A DNA stretch of 55,792 bases from Streptomyces sp. SolWspMP-5a-2 (GCF_900091845.1 NZ_FMCI01000087.1:1-55792); one strand, 5' to 3'. Shown: positions 8,225-19,315, counted from the first letter of the stretch. Notes: generated by a model not told the origin, from the letters alone. Program-made: numbers and translations.

Positions 8225-8875
8225 TCACACGGTCGCGCGCAGCCGCTCGGCGAACTCCGCCGCGGCGGCGCCCGGGTCGGCCGCCTCGGTGATCGCGCGG
8301 ACCACCACGACCCGGCGGGCCCCGGCGGCCAGCACCTCGTCGAGGTTGCCGAGGTCGATGCCACCGATGGCGAACCAGGGCCGGTCGGTGCCGAGGGCGG
8401 CGGTGGCGCGGACCAGGTCGAGGCCGGGGGCGGTCCGGCCGGGCTTGGTGGGGGTGGGCCAGCAGGGGCCGGTGCAGAAGTAGTCCACGCCGGGCTGGAC
8501 GGCCGCGGCGGCCGCCTCGGGGACGGCGTGCGTGGAGCGGCCGATGAGGATGCCGTCGCCGAGGATCGCGCGGGCGGCGGGGACCGGGAGGTCGCCCTGG
8601 CCGAGGTGCAGGACCCCGGCACCGGCCGCGTGGGCGACGTCGGCCCGGTCGTTGACCGCGGCCAGCCTCCCGTGCCGGGCGCAGGCGTCGGAGAGGATCT
8701 TCAGCAGTTCCAGCTCCTCGGCGGCCTCGATGCCCTTGTCCCGGAGCTGCACGATGTCGACTCCGGCGGCCAGCACGGTGTCGAGGAACTCCGCGAGGTC
8801 ACCCTGGCGCCTGCGGGCGTCGGTGCACAGGTAGAGGCGGGCGTCGGCGAGCTGGTCGCGGGCGGCGTCGGGCAT
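8225..8875 (-). CDS. thiE: Thiamine-phosphate synthase
   Basis: ThiE joins the pyrimidine diphosphate HMP-PP to the thiazole phosphate to make thiamine phosphate. The 216-residue protein shows the TIM-barrel family landmarks: [10 protein letters not shown] (about 40-49), [51 protein letters not shown] and FAIGGID. The ATG at 8875 has a GGGGGAGAC ribosome site. The partner thiazole genes thiO, thiS and thiG lie at 11685-13835 on the other strand. No riboswitch precedes thiE; a CRISPR-like repeat array lies in the DNA upstream. Confidence 0.96.
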   Translation of the reverse strand: MPDAARDQLADARLYLCTDARRRQGDLAEFLDTVLAAGVDIVQLRDKGIEAAEELELLKILSDACARHGRLAAVNDRADVAHAAGAGVLHLGQGDLPVPAARAILGDGILIGRSTHAVPEAAAAAVQPGVDYFCTGPCWPTPTKPGRTAPGLDLVRATAALGTDRPWFAIGGIDLGNLDEVLAAGARRVVVVRAITEAADPGAAAAEFAERLRATV

Positions 8876-8908
8876 GGCTGGTCTCCCCCGTGGAAGGTCC
8901 GTGGTGGT

Positions 8909-9179
8909 CTGCGGTCCGCGCGGGCGGGGACCGGGAGTCGTCGTGGCGCGTCCGGCCGGGCACGGAGATCCGCGCTCCGCACGTGCGCGGACCGGGCGTT
9001 CGTGACGCCCGCTGGCCGAGGGTACGGGTGCCGCGCTCCGCGCGTGCGAGGACCGGGCGACACGCACAAGACGGCCGAGCCCAGCAAGGCCCCGCGCTCC
9101 GCGCCTGCGAGGACCGGGCACTGGCACCGCCCGTGAGCACACCGCCCCGACCCGCGACCCCCGACTGCGAGGGCCCGGC
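8909..9179. CRISPR. CRISPR-like array, five 28-bp repeats
   Basis: Five 28-bp units start at 8909, 8970, 9031, 9092 and 9152, with intervals of 61, 61, 61 and 60. The three central units differ by only 1-3 bases and share CTCCGC-(A/G)C(G/C)T-GCG(A/C)GGAC; the two outer units match the middle one at about 23 and 22 of 28 positions. The four 32-33-bp intervals between them are not obvious copies of each other. A 28/33 layout and an imperfect central hairpin, CTCCGC against GCGAGG, fit type I-E CRISPR repeats. No cas gene is in this window. A degenerate 61-bp minisatellite is the main alternative. Confidence 0.5.
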
Positions 9180-9575
9180 GGGCACTCGCCGGTGGCCACC
9201 CCCGCCTCACGGCCGACACCCGGACCCTGACGCGTCGGACGCCCGGCGCGTGGGACGACGGCCACGGCGGCCGTGCCGCAGGGCGTGCCCGGCAGGCGGG
9301 AACCCCGGAACACAGGGCGGACCCTTCACGGACGGAGAACCCAGGGCGCGGCGCAGGCTCGCGACGGGCGGCCGACCGGAGCGCGGACGGCGCGTGCGCG
9401 GCGCCACCTGCGGGACGGCACCCGCACGACGACGATTGCCGGGCGACTGGGGCGCCGGACGGCGGAACGCGCGCTCGTCGCTCGTGGACGCCGCGCGCGG
9501 CCGTCGACCGGAGCCGCACCGCTCGGCGTCCCGGGGCCTGGTGGCCCCGGGCCGTGCCGTCGGGCGGTGTTCAGG
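9180..9575. other. Intergenic DNA with nothing recognised
   Basis: This stretch lies between the repeat array and the 3' end of the Rv2175c-like gene. Open frames cross it, but none has a ribosome site, a domain or the expected codon bias, and I see no further repeat unit at the 61-bp register. Confidence 0.5.
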
Positions 9576-9941
9576 TCAGACGGCGAGCGCCTGGGCGCGG
9601 CGCTTCACCTCCGTCCCGCGGTTCTCGCTGAGCGCCTGCGCGGGCGTGCCGGGCAGGGTCGGGTCGGGGGTGAAGAGCCATTCGATCATCTCGTCGGGCG
9701 TGAAGCCGTCGTCCCGCAGCAGCGTCAGGGTCCCGGTGAGGCCCTTGACGACCTTGTCCCCGTCGATGAAGGCGGCGGGGACGTGCAGCGCGCGGTTCTC
9801 ACCCCGGCGTACGGCGATCACCTGGCCGTCCTTCACGAGCTGCCGCACCCGGGTCACCTCGACACCGAGCTGTTCGGCGATGTCGGGCAGGGTGAGCCAG
9901 GCGGGGACGAGAGCATCGATCCTTGCGTCAATCTCGGTCAC
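9576..9941 (-). CDS. Rv2175c family DNA-binding protein
   Basis: The 121-residue protein has an N-terminal winged helix-turn-helix, TLPDIAEQLGVEVTRVRQLVKDGQVIAVRRGENRALHVPAAFI (about residues 17-60), followed by a C-terminal helical domain with KGLTGTLTLLRDDGFTPDEMIEWLF. This matches M. tuberculosis Rv2175c, a DNA-binding substrate of the Ser/Thr kinase PknL, as known from that family. A PASTA kinase lies four kilobases away at 13913, keeping the link. The start is GTG 9941, six bases after CAGGCT, so possibly leaderless. Whether the phosphorylated N-terminal threonine region is conserved needs alignment. Confidence 0.9.
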   Translation of the reverse strand: MTEIDARIDALVPAWLTLPDIAEQLGVEVTRVRQLVKDGQVIAVRRGENRALHVPAAFIDGDKVVKGLTGTLTLLRDDGFTPDEMIEWLFTPDPTLPGTPAQALSENRGTEVKRRAQALAV

Positions 9942-10011
9942 GGGACAAGCCTGCCATCTCCCACTGACAGTCGGAAGCCGGACCCCCGTGACCTGCGTCT
10001 TTCCGGGCGGT

Positions 10012-11241
10012 TCAGAGCGTCGCCGCCTTCAGCGGGCGGGCGTGGTCGGCGAGCAGGGCGGGGTCCATGGCGGCGCCCGCCTCGATCAGTCTGCGGCCCT
10101 GGGCGAGGTCGCGGGGGCGGCCCACCGCCAGCAGGGCGACCAGCCTGCCCCCGCGCAACCAGCAGACGGACCAGGCGGGTCCGGCGGGGTCGCCGCGCCA
10201 CAGGAAGGTGTCGGCGCCCGCGTGGTGGCCCGCGTACTGCACGAAGCGGCCGAACTGCTCGGACCAGAAGTACGGGACGGGGTCGTAGGCGACCGGCGCC
10301 TCGCCCAGGATGTCGGCCGCGACCGTGCGCGGGCCCTGGAGGGCGTTGTCCCAGTGGTGCACCAGCAGGCGTTCGCCGTAGCGCGCGGACGGGAAGGAGG
10401 CGCAGTCGCCGACCGCGTGGACGTCCGGGGCCGAGGCGCGCAGCCGGTCGTCGGCGACGATCTCGCCGTGCGCGCCGAGGGCGATCCCCGAGCCGGTCAG
10501 CACGCCGGTGGCCGGGCGGGCGCCGACGCCGACCACGACGGCGCCCGCGGGCAGGCGGGTGCCGTCGTCCAGGACGACCGTGCCGGGCTCGACGCGGGCC
10601 ACGCGCGCGTGGGTGCGCAGGACGACGCCCGCGTCGGCGTACCAGCCGGTCATGGGGGCGGCCACCTCGGCGGGCAGGGCTCCGGCGAGCGGCCGGTCGG
10701 CGGCCTCCACGACGGTGACCGCGCAGCCCGCCTCGCGTGCGGCGGTGGCGAACTCGGCGCCGATCCAGCCCGCGCCGACGACCACGACGTCGCGCTGGTC
10801 CGCGAGGACGGGCCGCAGCCGTTCGGCGTCGTCGAGGGTGCGCAGCAGGTGGACGCCGGGCACGTCCTCGGTGCCGGGCAGGCGGATCGGTTCGGCACCG
10901 GTGGCCAGCACCAGGGCGTCGTAGGGCACGGGTCCGGACGCGGTGTCGACCTCGTGGTCGGCGGGGCGGACGGCGCGGACCTCCTCGCCGAGCCGCAGCT
11001 CGATGCCGAGGGCGGCGAAGTCGACGTCGAAGGCGGCGCCGTCGGCCTTGCCGAGCAGGACGGCCTTGGAGAGCGGCGGCCGGTCGTAGGGCGGGTGGGG
11101 TTCGGCCCCGATCAGTGTCACGGTGCCGGTGAAGCCCTGTTCGCGCAGGGCGACGGCGGTCTGCACCCCGGCCATGCCCGCGCCGACCACGACGACTCGG
11201 CGCCCGGCCGGAGTCGTCCGTTGCTGCGTCTGCTCGCTCAC
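10012..11241 (-). CDS. FAD-dependent reductase, ferredoxin reductase type
   Basis: With the GTG start at 11241 the protein has 409 residues. It has two Rossmann motifs, VVVVGAGMAGVQTA (GxGxxG at 20-25) for FAD and VVVVGAGWIGAEFA (near 150) for NAD(P)H, plus DVHAVGDCASFP for the FAD-binding end. PPYDRPPLSKAVLLG is characteristic of rubredoxin/ferredoxin reductases of oxygenase systems. I prefer 11241 because TATGGT ends six bases upstream, giving a leaderless start; the frame is open to 11337. No partner ferredoxin or oxygenase lies beside it, so the electron acceptor is unknown. Confidence 0.9.
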   Translation of the reverse strand: MSEQTQQRTTPAGRRVVVVGAGMAGVQTAVALREQGFTGTVTLIGAEPHPPYDRPPLSKAVLLGKADGAAFDVDFAALGIELRLGEEVRAVRPADHEVDTASGPVPYDALVLATGAEPIRLPGTEDVPGVHLLRTLDDAERLRPVLADQRDVVVVGAGWIGAEFATAAREAGCAVTVVEAADRPLAGALPAEVAAPMTGWYADAGVVLRTHARVARVEPGTVVLDDGTRLPAGAVVVGVGARPATGVLTGSGIALGAHGEIVADDRLRASAPDVHAVGDCASFPSARYGERLLVHHWDNALQGPRTVAADILGEAPVAYDPVPYFWSEQFGRFVQYAGHHAGADTFLWRGDPAGPAWSVCWLRGGRLVALLAVGRPRDLAQGRRLIEAGAAMDPALLADHARPLKAATL

Positions 11242-11536
11242 CGGATCACCATAGTCACCTGACGGACCGTCAGTCTGCGCCCCGGGCCCGTGACCCGCTC
11301 CGCTCGACTGGTCCCTCGGTCCGCCCGTGACGTCCATGCGCAGGTCTCCTCACTCGCGCCCGCCGCCGCGGTGCCGCGACCGGCGGCGCGCGGCGCCCGG
11401 GGGCGTGGCACCGGCGGACGGGTGCCGCGCGCGGCGGGAGTCCAGTCGGTCTCCCTCTCGGGTACCCAGCGCGGGGCCGCGCACGACGTCAGCGCCCTGT
11501 GGTCTTGATCTCCCGGTGCCGCGCGTCCGGACTCCC

Positions 11537-11566
11537 TTACCCGGCCGCCGGGCCACGGGCTAGGGT
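11537..11566 (+). promoter_or_regulatory. Promoter of the thi riboswitch operon
   Basis: A -10 hexamer TAGGGT at 11561-11566 has a -35-like TTACCC at 11537-11542, 18 bp away. Transcription would start just before the TPP aptamer. The rest of 11242-11536 holds no supported gene. Confidence 0.55.
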
Positions 11567-11581
11567 GGCGGGCGTACACGC

Positions 11582-11674
11582 ACTCGCGGGAGCCCGGACG
11601 CACCGGGCTGAGAGGGAGGCTGGCGGCCTCCGACCGTACGAACCTGATCCGGGTCATGCCGGCGAAGGGAGGGG
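11582..11674 (+). ncRNA. TPP riboswitch (THI element)
   Basis: The conserved aptamer blocks are present: GGGCTGAGAGGGAG near 11605-11618 and GAACCTGATCCGGGTCATGCC at 11640-11660, closing with GCGAAGGGAGGGG. The ribosome-binding sequence AAGGGAGGGG (11665-11674) overlaps the 3' strand of the aptamer, about ten bases before the thiO start. This indicates translational control, with thiamine pyrophosphate shutting the operon down. Confidence 0.93.
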
Positions 11675-11684
11675 CTCGACGCCC

Positions 11685-12835
11685 ATGTCGTCACGTACCT
11701 CGGACGTCCTCGTGGTCGGGGGCGGGATCATCGGTCTGGTCACGGCGTGGCGGGCCGCGCTGCGCGGGTTCTCCGTCACCGTGGCGGACCCCGAGCCGGG
11801 CCGCGGCGCCGCGCGGGTCGCCGCCGGGATGCTCGCCGCCGTCACGGAACTGCACTACGGCGAGCAGACGCTGCTGGGGCTGAACCTGGCGTCGGCGGAG
11901 CGGTATCCGGACTTCGCGGCGGAGCTGGCCGACGTCACGGGCCAGGACCTCGGTTACCGGCGCTGCGGCACCCTCGCGGTCGCCCTGGACGCCGACGACC
12001 GCGCCCATCTGCGGGACCTGCACGCCCTCCAGCGGCGCTCGGGGCTGGCGTCGGAGTGGCTGTCGGGGCGGGAGTGCCGGCGGCTGGAACCGATGCTCGC
12101 GCCCGGGGTGCGCGGCGGGCTCCGGGTGGACGGCGACCACCAGATCGACCCGCGCAGGCTGGCCCGCGCCCTGCTCACCGCCTGCGAGCGGGCCGGGGTG
12201 GTCCTCCACCGGAGCTGGGCCGAGCGCCTGGACGTGGTGCGGGACCGGGCCGCCGGGGTGACCGCGGCGGACGGCACCGCGCTGGCCGCGGGTCAGGTGG
12301 TGCTGGCGGGCGGCAGCCTCAGCGGGCGGCTGGCGGGCGTCCCCGAGCCGGTGCTGCCGCCGGTGCGGCCGGTGAAGGGGCAGGTGGTGCGGCTGACGGT
12401 GCCCGAGCGGTACGCGCCGTTCCTGAGCCGCACGGTGCGGGCCGTGGTGCGCGGCAGCCACGTGTACCTGGTGCCCCGCGAGAACGGCGAGCTGGTGATC
12501 GGCGCGACCAGCGAGGAACTGGGCTGGGACACCACCGTCACCGCGGGGGGCGTGTACGAGCTGCTGCGGGACGCCCACGAGCTGGTGCCCGGCATCACCG
12601 AGCTGCCGCTGACCGAGACGCTGGCCGGTCTGCGCCCGTGCTCCCCGGACAACGCGCCGCTGCTCGGTCCCACCGGCCTGGACGGGCTGCTGCTGGCCAC
12701 CGGGCACCACCGCAACGGCGTGCTGCTGACCCCGGTCACCGGCGACGCCCTCGCCCATGCCCTGGCCTGCGGGGAACTCCCTGACGAGGCCCGCCCGTTC
12801 ACGCCCCTGCGTTTCTCCCGTTCGGAGCTGCCCGT

Positions 12836-12839
<4 letters not shown>
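11685..12839 (+). CDS. thiO: Glycine oxidase ThiO
   Basis: ThiO oxidises glycine to the iminoacetate used to build the thiazole ring of thiamine. The 384-residue protein opens with DVLVVGGGIIGLVTAW (GxGxxG at 12-17), followed by an acidic ribose-binding residue in ADPEPG; a later GGSLSGRLAG and C-terminal HHRNGVLLTPVTGDALA are typical of DAO-type FAD oxidases. It is the first gene after the TPP riboswitch and overlaps thiS by four bases (ATGA), so translation is probably coupled. Confidence 0.95.
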
Positions 12840-13835
<996 letters not shown>

Positions 13836-13912
13836 TCACAGCTCTGCTGCATTCGTCCCGGGACGGCCCGGAGCCGGGGGCCCTGTCGGTGGCGGCTCGT
13901 AGACTCATCTGC

Positions 13913-15835
13913 GTGGATACGACCCTTCAGGACCCTCTGGTCGGGCAGGTGCTCGACGGGCGCTACCGCGTGGACGCGCGGATCGCGGTCGGCGGGATGG
14001 CCACGGTCTACCGGGCCCTGGACACCCGCCTGGACCGCGTGCTCGCGGTCAAGGTGATGCACCCGGCGCTGGCCGCCGACGGCACCTTCGTCGACCGGTT
14101 CATCCGGGAGGCGAAGTCGGTCGCCCGGCTCGCCCACCCGAACGTGGTGCAGGTCTTCGACCAGGGCACGGACGGCACGTACGTGTACCTCGCCATGGAG
14201 TACGTGGCGGGCTGCACCCTGCGGGACGTGCTGCGCGAGCGCGGCGCGCTGCGCCCGCGGGCCGCGCTGGACATCCTGGAGCCGGTGCTGGCCGCGCTGG
14301 GCGCCGCGCACCGGGCCGGGTTCGTGCACCGGGACATGAAGCCGGAGAACGTGCTGATCGGGGACGACGGCCGGGTCAAGGTCGCCGACTTCGGCCTGGT
14401 GCGCTCGATGGACACGGTCACCCACACCAACGACACCGTCCTGGGCACGGTCTCCTACCTCGCCCCGGAGCAGATAGAACACGGCACCTCCGATCCGCGG
14501 GCCGACGTGTACGCGTGCGGTGTCGTCCTCTACGAGATGCTGACCGGCGACCGCCCGCACGCCGGGGACTCCCCCGCCGTCGTCCTCTACAAGCACATCC
14601 ACGAGGACGTGCCGCCGCCGTCGGCCGCCGTGCCGGGGCTGGCGGGCCCGCTGGACGAGCTGACCGCGGCGGCCACCGCGCGCGCCCCCGAGTCGCGCCC
14701 GTACGACGCGGTGGCGCTGCTCGCGGTGGCCCGTGAGGCCCGCGCCGCGCTGACCGAGGAGCAGCTGGACGCGGTGCCGCCGCGGGCGACCGAGGGCGAC
14801 CGGGACGGCTCCGAGGACCGCACGAGCGTCATCCCGCGGTCGCTGACCGTCCCGCTGGGCCGGCCCGGCGAGGACGGCTCCGAGGTGCTGCACACCAGCG
14901 TCCTGGAGTCGCCCGCGCCGCTGCCGCCCCGGCGCCGCGGACCGGGCGGCAGGCGGCGCGGGCCGCTGGCCCTCGTGATCGTCGTGCTGCTGGTGCTGGG
15001 CGTCTCCACGGGCGTGTGGTACATCAACTCCGGCCAGTTCACGAAGGTCCCCCCGGTGCTGGCGAAGACGCAGAGCGAGGCCGGGAAGAAGCTGTCGGAC
15101 GCCGGGCTGAAGCTCGGCGAGGTCACCCACCGCTACAGCGACACGGTGGACCGGGGCACGGTCATCAGCACCGACCCGAAGCCCGGCAGCCGGGTGCGCG
15201 ACCACGCGCCGGTGGCGCTGGTCGTCTCCGACGGCCCCGAGACCGTCCGCGTCCCGGGCCTCGGGGGCGTCGCCCTCGACGAGGCGCGGGCGCGGCTGAA
15301 GAAGGACGGGCTCGAACCGGGCATGGTCACCCGGGAGTTCAGCGAGGACGTCGCCAAGGGGTCGGTGATCGGCACGGACCCGGCGGCGGGCACCGAGCGG
15401 CGCGCGGGCGCGGCCGTGGCGCTGACCGTCAGCAAGGGCAGCCCGGTGGACGTGCCGGACGTCACGGGCGAGGACCTGGCGGACGCCCGGCAGGAGCTGC
15501 AGGACGCGGGCCTGAAGGTGAAGGTCGCCGCCGCGCAGGTCAACTCCGAGTTCGACAAGGGCCAGGTCGCCGCGCAGAGCCCGCGGGCCGACAGCCAGCT
15601 CGCCGAGGGCGACACGGTGACGCTGACGGTCTCCAAGGGCCCCGAGCAGGTCGAGGTCCCGGACGTGGTGGGACAGAGCGTGGACGACGCCACCAGCGCG
15701 CTGGAGAACGCCGGGTTCCAGGTCGAGGAGGACCGGGGGCTGCTCGGGCTGTTCGGCGACACCGTCAAGGGCCAGTCGGTCAAGGGCGGGCAGACGGCGG
15801 CCAAGGGGTCGACGATCACCCTCAAGATCCGGTGA
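13913..15835 (+). CDS. Ser/Thr protein kinase with PASTA repeats
   Basis: This 640-residue membrane kinase has a Hanks kinase domain at about residues 18-280: a glycine loop IAVGGMATVY, the AVKVM lysine, HRDMKPEN (D near 140) and DFG (near 160). A Pro/Gly juxtamembrane linker leads to one membrane helix near 351-372. Outside are about four PASTA repeats to residue 640, each opening with forms such as VPDV or VPGL, which bind peptidoglycan fragments. It resembles PknB/PknL and sits close to an Rv2175c homologue. The start is GTG 13913, seven bases after TAGACT (13900-13905), so it is probably leaderless. It likely couples cell-wall state to phosphorylation. Confidence 0.95.
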   Translation: MDTTLQDPLVGQVLDGRYRVDARIAVGGMATVYRALDTRLDRVLAVKVMHPALAADGTFVDRFIREAKSVARLAHPNVVQVFDQGTDGTYVYLAMEYVAGCTLRDVLRERGALRPRAALDILEPVLAALGAAHRAGFVHRDMKPENVLIGDDGRVKVADFGLVRSMDTVTHTNDTVLGTVSYLAPEQIEHGTSDPRADVYACGVVLYEMLTGDRPHAGDSPAVVLYKHIHEDVPPPSAAVPGLAGPLDELTAAATARAPESRPYDAVALLAVAREARAALTEEQLDAVPPRATEGDRDGSEDRTSVIPRSLTVPLGRPGEDGSEVLHTSVLESPAPLPPRRRGPGGRRRGPLALVIVVLLVLGVSTGVWYINSGQFTKVPPVLAKTQSEAGKKLSDAGLKLGEVTHRYSDTVDRGTVISTDPKPGSRVRDHAPVALVVSDGPETVRVPGLGGVALDEARARLKKDGLEPGMVTREFSEDVAKGSVIGTDPAAGTERRAGAAVALTVSKGSPVDVPDVTGEDLADARQELQDAGLKVKVAAAQVNSEFDKGQVAAQSPRADSQLAEGDTVTLTVSKGPEQVEVPDVVGQSVDDATSALENAGFQVEEDRGLLGLFGDTVKGQSVKGGQTAAKGSTITLKIR

Positions 15836-15869
15836 CGGGACGCCCCGGGCGCCGTGACACCCTGGGCGG

Positions 15870-16739
15870 GTGAACAGCCAGCACCTCTCCCGCAACCCCG
15901 TCGGCGGTCATGTCCCGGTCGCCGGCGGACTGCACTCCGTCGGCCTGTCCTACGCCCGTGAGCTGCGGGCGGAGGCGGTGCAGGTCTTCGTCGCCAATCC
16001 GCGCGGCTGGGCCACCCCGGTCGGCGACCCGCGGCAGGACGAGGCGTTCAGGGCGGCCTGCGCCGAGGCGTCGATCCCGGCGTACGTGCACGCCCCGTAC
16101 CTGATCAACTTCGGTTCGCACACCGAGGCGACGGCCGACCGGTCGGTGGAGTCGCTGCGGCACTCGCTGCGCCGCGGTCGGGAGATCGGGGCGCTCGGCG
16201 TCGTCGTCCACACCGGCAGCGCGACCGGCGGCCGGGAGCGCGCCGTGGCGCTGCGGCAGGTCCACGAGCGGCTGCTGCCCCTGCTGGACGAACTCACCCA
16301 CGAGGACGACCCGTTCCTGCTGCTGGAGTCGACGGCGGGCCAGGGGTCCTCGCTCTGCTCGCGGACCTGGGACTTCGGGCCGTACTTCGAGGCGCTGGAG
16401 TCCCATCCCCGGCTGGGTGTCTGCCTGGACACCTGCCACATCTTCGCCGCCGGGCACGATCTGACCGGCCCCAGCGGCATGCACCAGACGCTCGACCTGC
16501 TGGTGGAGACCGTCGGCGCGGGGCGGCTGCGCCTCGTGCACGCCAACGACTCCAAGGACGTCGCGGGCGCGCACAAGGACCGGCACGAGAACATCGGCGC
16601 GGGCCACATCGGGGAGGACCCGTTCCGCGCGCTGATGACGCATCCGGCGACCGAGGGGGTGCCGCTGATCATCGAGACCCCCGGCGGCAAGGAGGGACAC
16701 GCGGCGGACGTGGAGCGGTTGAAGAAGCTGCGCGGTTGA
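15870..16739 (+). CDS. nfo: Endonuclease IV (AP endonuclease)
   Basis: The enzyme cleaves DNA at abasic sites in base-excision repair. The 289-residue TIM-barrel protein has the metal-binding features of the family: VHAPYLINF, the glutamate in LLLESTAGQG, CLDTCHIFAAGHD, RLVHANDSK and DRHENIGAGHIG, and a final IIETPGG. The start is GTG 15870. The gene begins 34 bases after the kinase stop; no independent promoter was identified. Confidence 0.95.
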   Translation: MNSQHLSRNPVGGHVPVAGGLHSVGLSYARELRAEAVQVFVANPRGWATPVGDPRQDEAFRAACAEASIPAYVHAPYLINFGSHTEATADRSVESLRHSLRRGREIGALGVVVHTGSATGGRERAVALRQVHERLLPLLDELTHEDDPFLLLESTAGQGSSLCSRTWDFGPYFEALESHPRLGVCLDTCHIFAAGHDLTGPSGMHQTLDLLVETVGAGRLRLVHANDSKDVAGAHKDRHENIGAGHIGEDPFRALMTHPATEGVPLIIETPGGKEGHAADVERLKKLRG

Positions 16740-16766
16740 GGCGCCTTCGCGGCAGCGGCGCGGGAG

Positions 16767-16818
16767 TTGACCCGAGAACGGGTCAAACTGGACTAAGGCA
16801 GCACTTACTTACTAAGTG
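16767..16818. promoter_or_regulatory. Two palindromes upstream of bfr
   Basis: TTGACCC (16767-16773) and GGGTCAA (16780-16786) are a perfect 7-bp inverted repeat with a 6-base gap. CACTTA (16802-16807) and TAAGTG (16813-16818) form a second, 6-bp repeat with a 5-base gap. They lie 80-130 bases before bfr. They may be operators; neither matches the iron box consensus closely. Confidence 0.45.
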
Positions 16819-16900
16819 AAGACTTACTGGACGATCTTCGTGACGGGTGCAATCATGCGGCGCAACCTGCCAGTTAGCCCGCACGGAAGGAGCCGCTGCC

Positions 16901-17380
16901 ATGCAGGGCGACCCCGAGATCATCGAGTTCCTCAACGAACAGCTCACCGGTGAGCTGACCGCGATCAACCAGTACTTCCTGCACGCCAAGATGCAGGAGA
17001 ACTTCGGCTGGACGAAGCTCGCGAAGTACACCCGGCACGAGTCGTTCGACGAGATGAAGCACGCCGAGGTGCTCACCGACCGGATCCTGTTCCTGGAGGG
17101 GCTGCCGAACTACCAGCGCCTCTTCCACGTCCGGGTGGGCCAGACCGTCAAGGAGATGTTCGAGGCGGACCGCCAGGTGGAGGTCGAGGCGATCGACCGG
17201 CTGCGGCGGGGCATCAAGGTGATGCGCGAGAAGGGCGACATCACGTCGGCGAACATCTTCGAGTCGATCCTGGAGGACGAGGAGCACCACATCGACTACC
17301 TCGACACCCAGCTCGAACTGGTCGAGAAGCTCGGTGAGGCCCTCTACATCGCGCAGCTCATCGAGCAGCCGGAGAGCTAG
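16901..17380 (+). CDS. bfr: Bacterioferritin
   Basis: Bacterioferritin stores iron in a 24-subunit haem-containing shell. The 159-residue protein has all ferroxidase ligands: E18, E51, H54, E94, E127 and H130, and the haem ligand M52. The start is ATG 16901 with GGAAGGAG ahead of it. The stop overlaps that of bfd: the four bases CTAG at 17377-17380 hold both convergent stop codons. Iron regulation is expected from function, but I see no close iron box at bfr; two other palindromes lie upstream. Confidence 0.97.
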   Translation: MQGDPEIIEFLNEQLTGELTAINQYFLHAKMQENFGWTKLAKYTRHESFDEMKHAEVLTDRILFLEGLPNYQRLFHVRVGQTVKEMFEADRQVEVEAIDRLRRGIKVMREKGDITSANIFESILEDEEHHIDYLDTQLELVEKLGEALYIAQLIEQPES

Positions 17381-17619
17381 GCCGCCTCGTCCAGCCGGGC
17401 GGGTTCCGCCACGTCGGCGAGGACCGGGCGGCCCTGGTCGGCGAGGTCGCGGCGGGGGCAGGAGCCGCGGCCGAGGAGCGCCTGGATCGTGCGGACGCAG
17501 GACCCGCAGTCCGTGCCCGCCTTGCAGGCGGAGGCGATCTGGCGGGGGGTGCAGGCACCGTCCGCGGCGTGTCGCTTGACCTGCGCTTCGGTGACTCCGA
17601 AGCAGCTGCACACGAACAC
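17377..17619 (-). CDS. bfd: Bacterioferritin-associated ferredoxin
   Basis: Bfd passes electrons to bacterioferritin so that stored iron is released. The 80-residue [2Fe-2S] protein has the BFD ligand set C4, C6, C38 and C41 (CSC near the N-terminus and DCGSC). The start is GTG 17619 with GAGAGGTGAC upstream. It faces bfr, sharing stop bases, so convergent transcripts overlap at their ends. A DmdR/IdeR-type iron box about 52 bases upstream predicts repression in iron-rich cells and expression when iron is scarce. Confidence 0.92.
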   Translation of the reverse strand: MFVCSCFGVTEAQVKRHAADGACTPRQIASACKAGTDCGSCVRTIQALLGRGSCPRRDLADQGRPVLADVAEPARLDEAA

Positions 17620-17670
17620 GCGGTGTCACCTCTCGCCGGGATGGAATCGATACGCCGTCCCGCTAGTCGG

Positions 17671-17689
17671 TGAGGCTAACCTAACCTTA
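17671..17689. promoter_or_regulatory. Iron box (DmdR/IdeR type)
   Basis: The complement of this 19-mer, TAAGGTTAGGTTAGCCTCA, matches the consensus TTAGGTTAGGCTAACCTAA at 15 of 19 positions. It lies about 52 bases before bfd and fits an iron-dependent repressor site. Confidence 0.7.
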
Positions 17690-17717
17690 CCCGCCGCGCC
17701 GGGTCCGCAACAGTGGA

Positions 17718-17751
17718 GTGGGGCGTGGATCCGTTGTGATCCACGCCCCAC
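17718..17751 (-). terminator. Terminator after the DAHP synthase gene
   Basis: GTGGGGCGTGGATC (17718-17731) pairs perfectly with 17738-17751 around the loop CGTTGT. This 14-bp stem is directly beyond the minus-strand stop at 17775. Confidence 0.85.
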
Positions 17752-17774
17752 CTGCGTCTTCCGCCCCACCGGCC

Positions 17775-19139
<1,365 letters not shown>

Positions 19140-19224
19140 TTAAAGGGTCGTGTCGAGTGGTTTTCGTCCCGGCCCGACAGGTGAGACGGCGGGCCGCTCA
19201 TCTGTGTCCGCGCGGACCGTGGGA

Positions 19225-19230
19225 TAGAGT
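19225..19230 (+). promoter_or_regulatory. -10 element of trpL
   Basis: TAGAGT lies seven bases before the trpL start codon, so transcription probably begins at or beside the leader peptide start. No good -35 was found. Confidence 0.55.
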
Positions 19231-19237
19231 GCCCGGC

Positions 19238-19294
19238 ATGTTCGCGCACCCGACCCAGAACTGGTGGTGGACCGCTCATCCGGCGGCCCACTGA
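19238..19294 (+). CDS. trpL: trp leader peptide TrpL
   Basis: An 18-residue open frame reads MFAHPTQNWWWTAHPAAH. Three consecutive tryptophan codons (19262-19270) are the sensor of a ribosome-mediated attenuator: the ribosome stalls there when Trp-tRNA is scarce. A terminator stem follows at 19316-19342, and the fused anthranilate synthase gene starts at 19424. Streptomyces venezuelae trpE(G) is known to be controlled by a Trp attenuator. There is no ribosome site because the start lies at the presumed transcript start. Confidence 0.93.
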   Translation: MFAHPTQNWWWTAHPAAH

Positions 19295-19315
19295 CTGCGC
19301 GTACGCACGATTTCG

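Noticed and set aside
9213..9240. A sixth unit of the CRISPR-like array
   Set aside because: At the expected register the bases no longer resemble the repeat.
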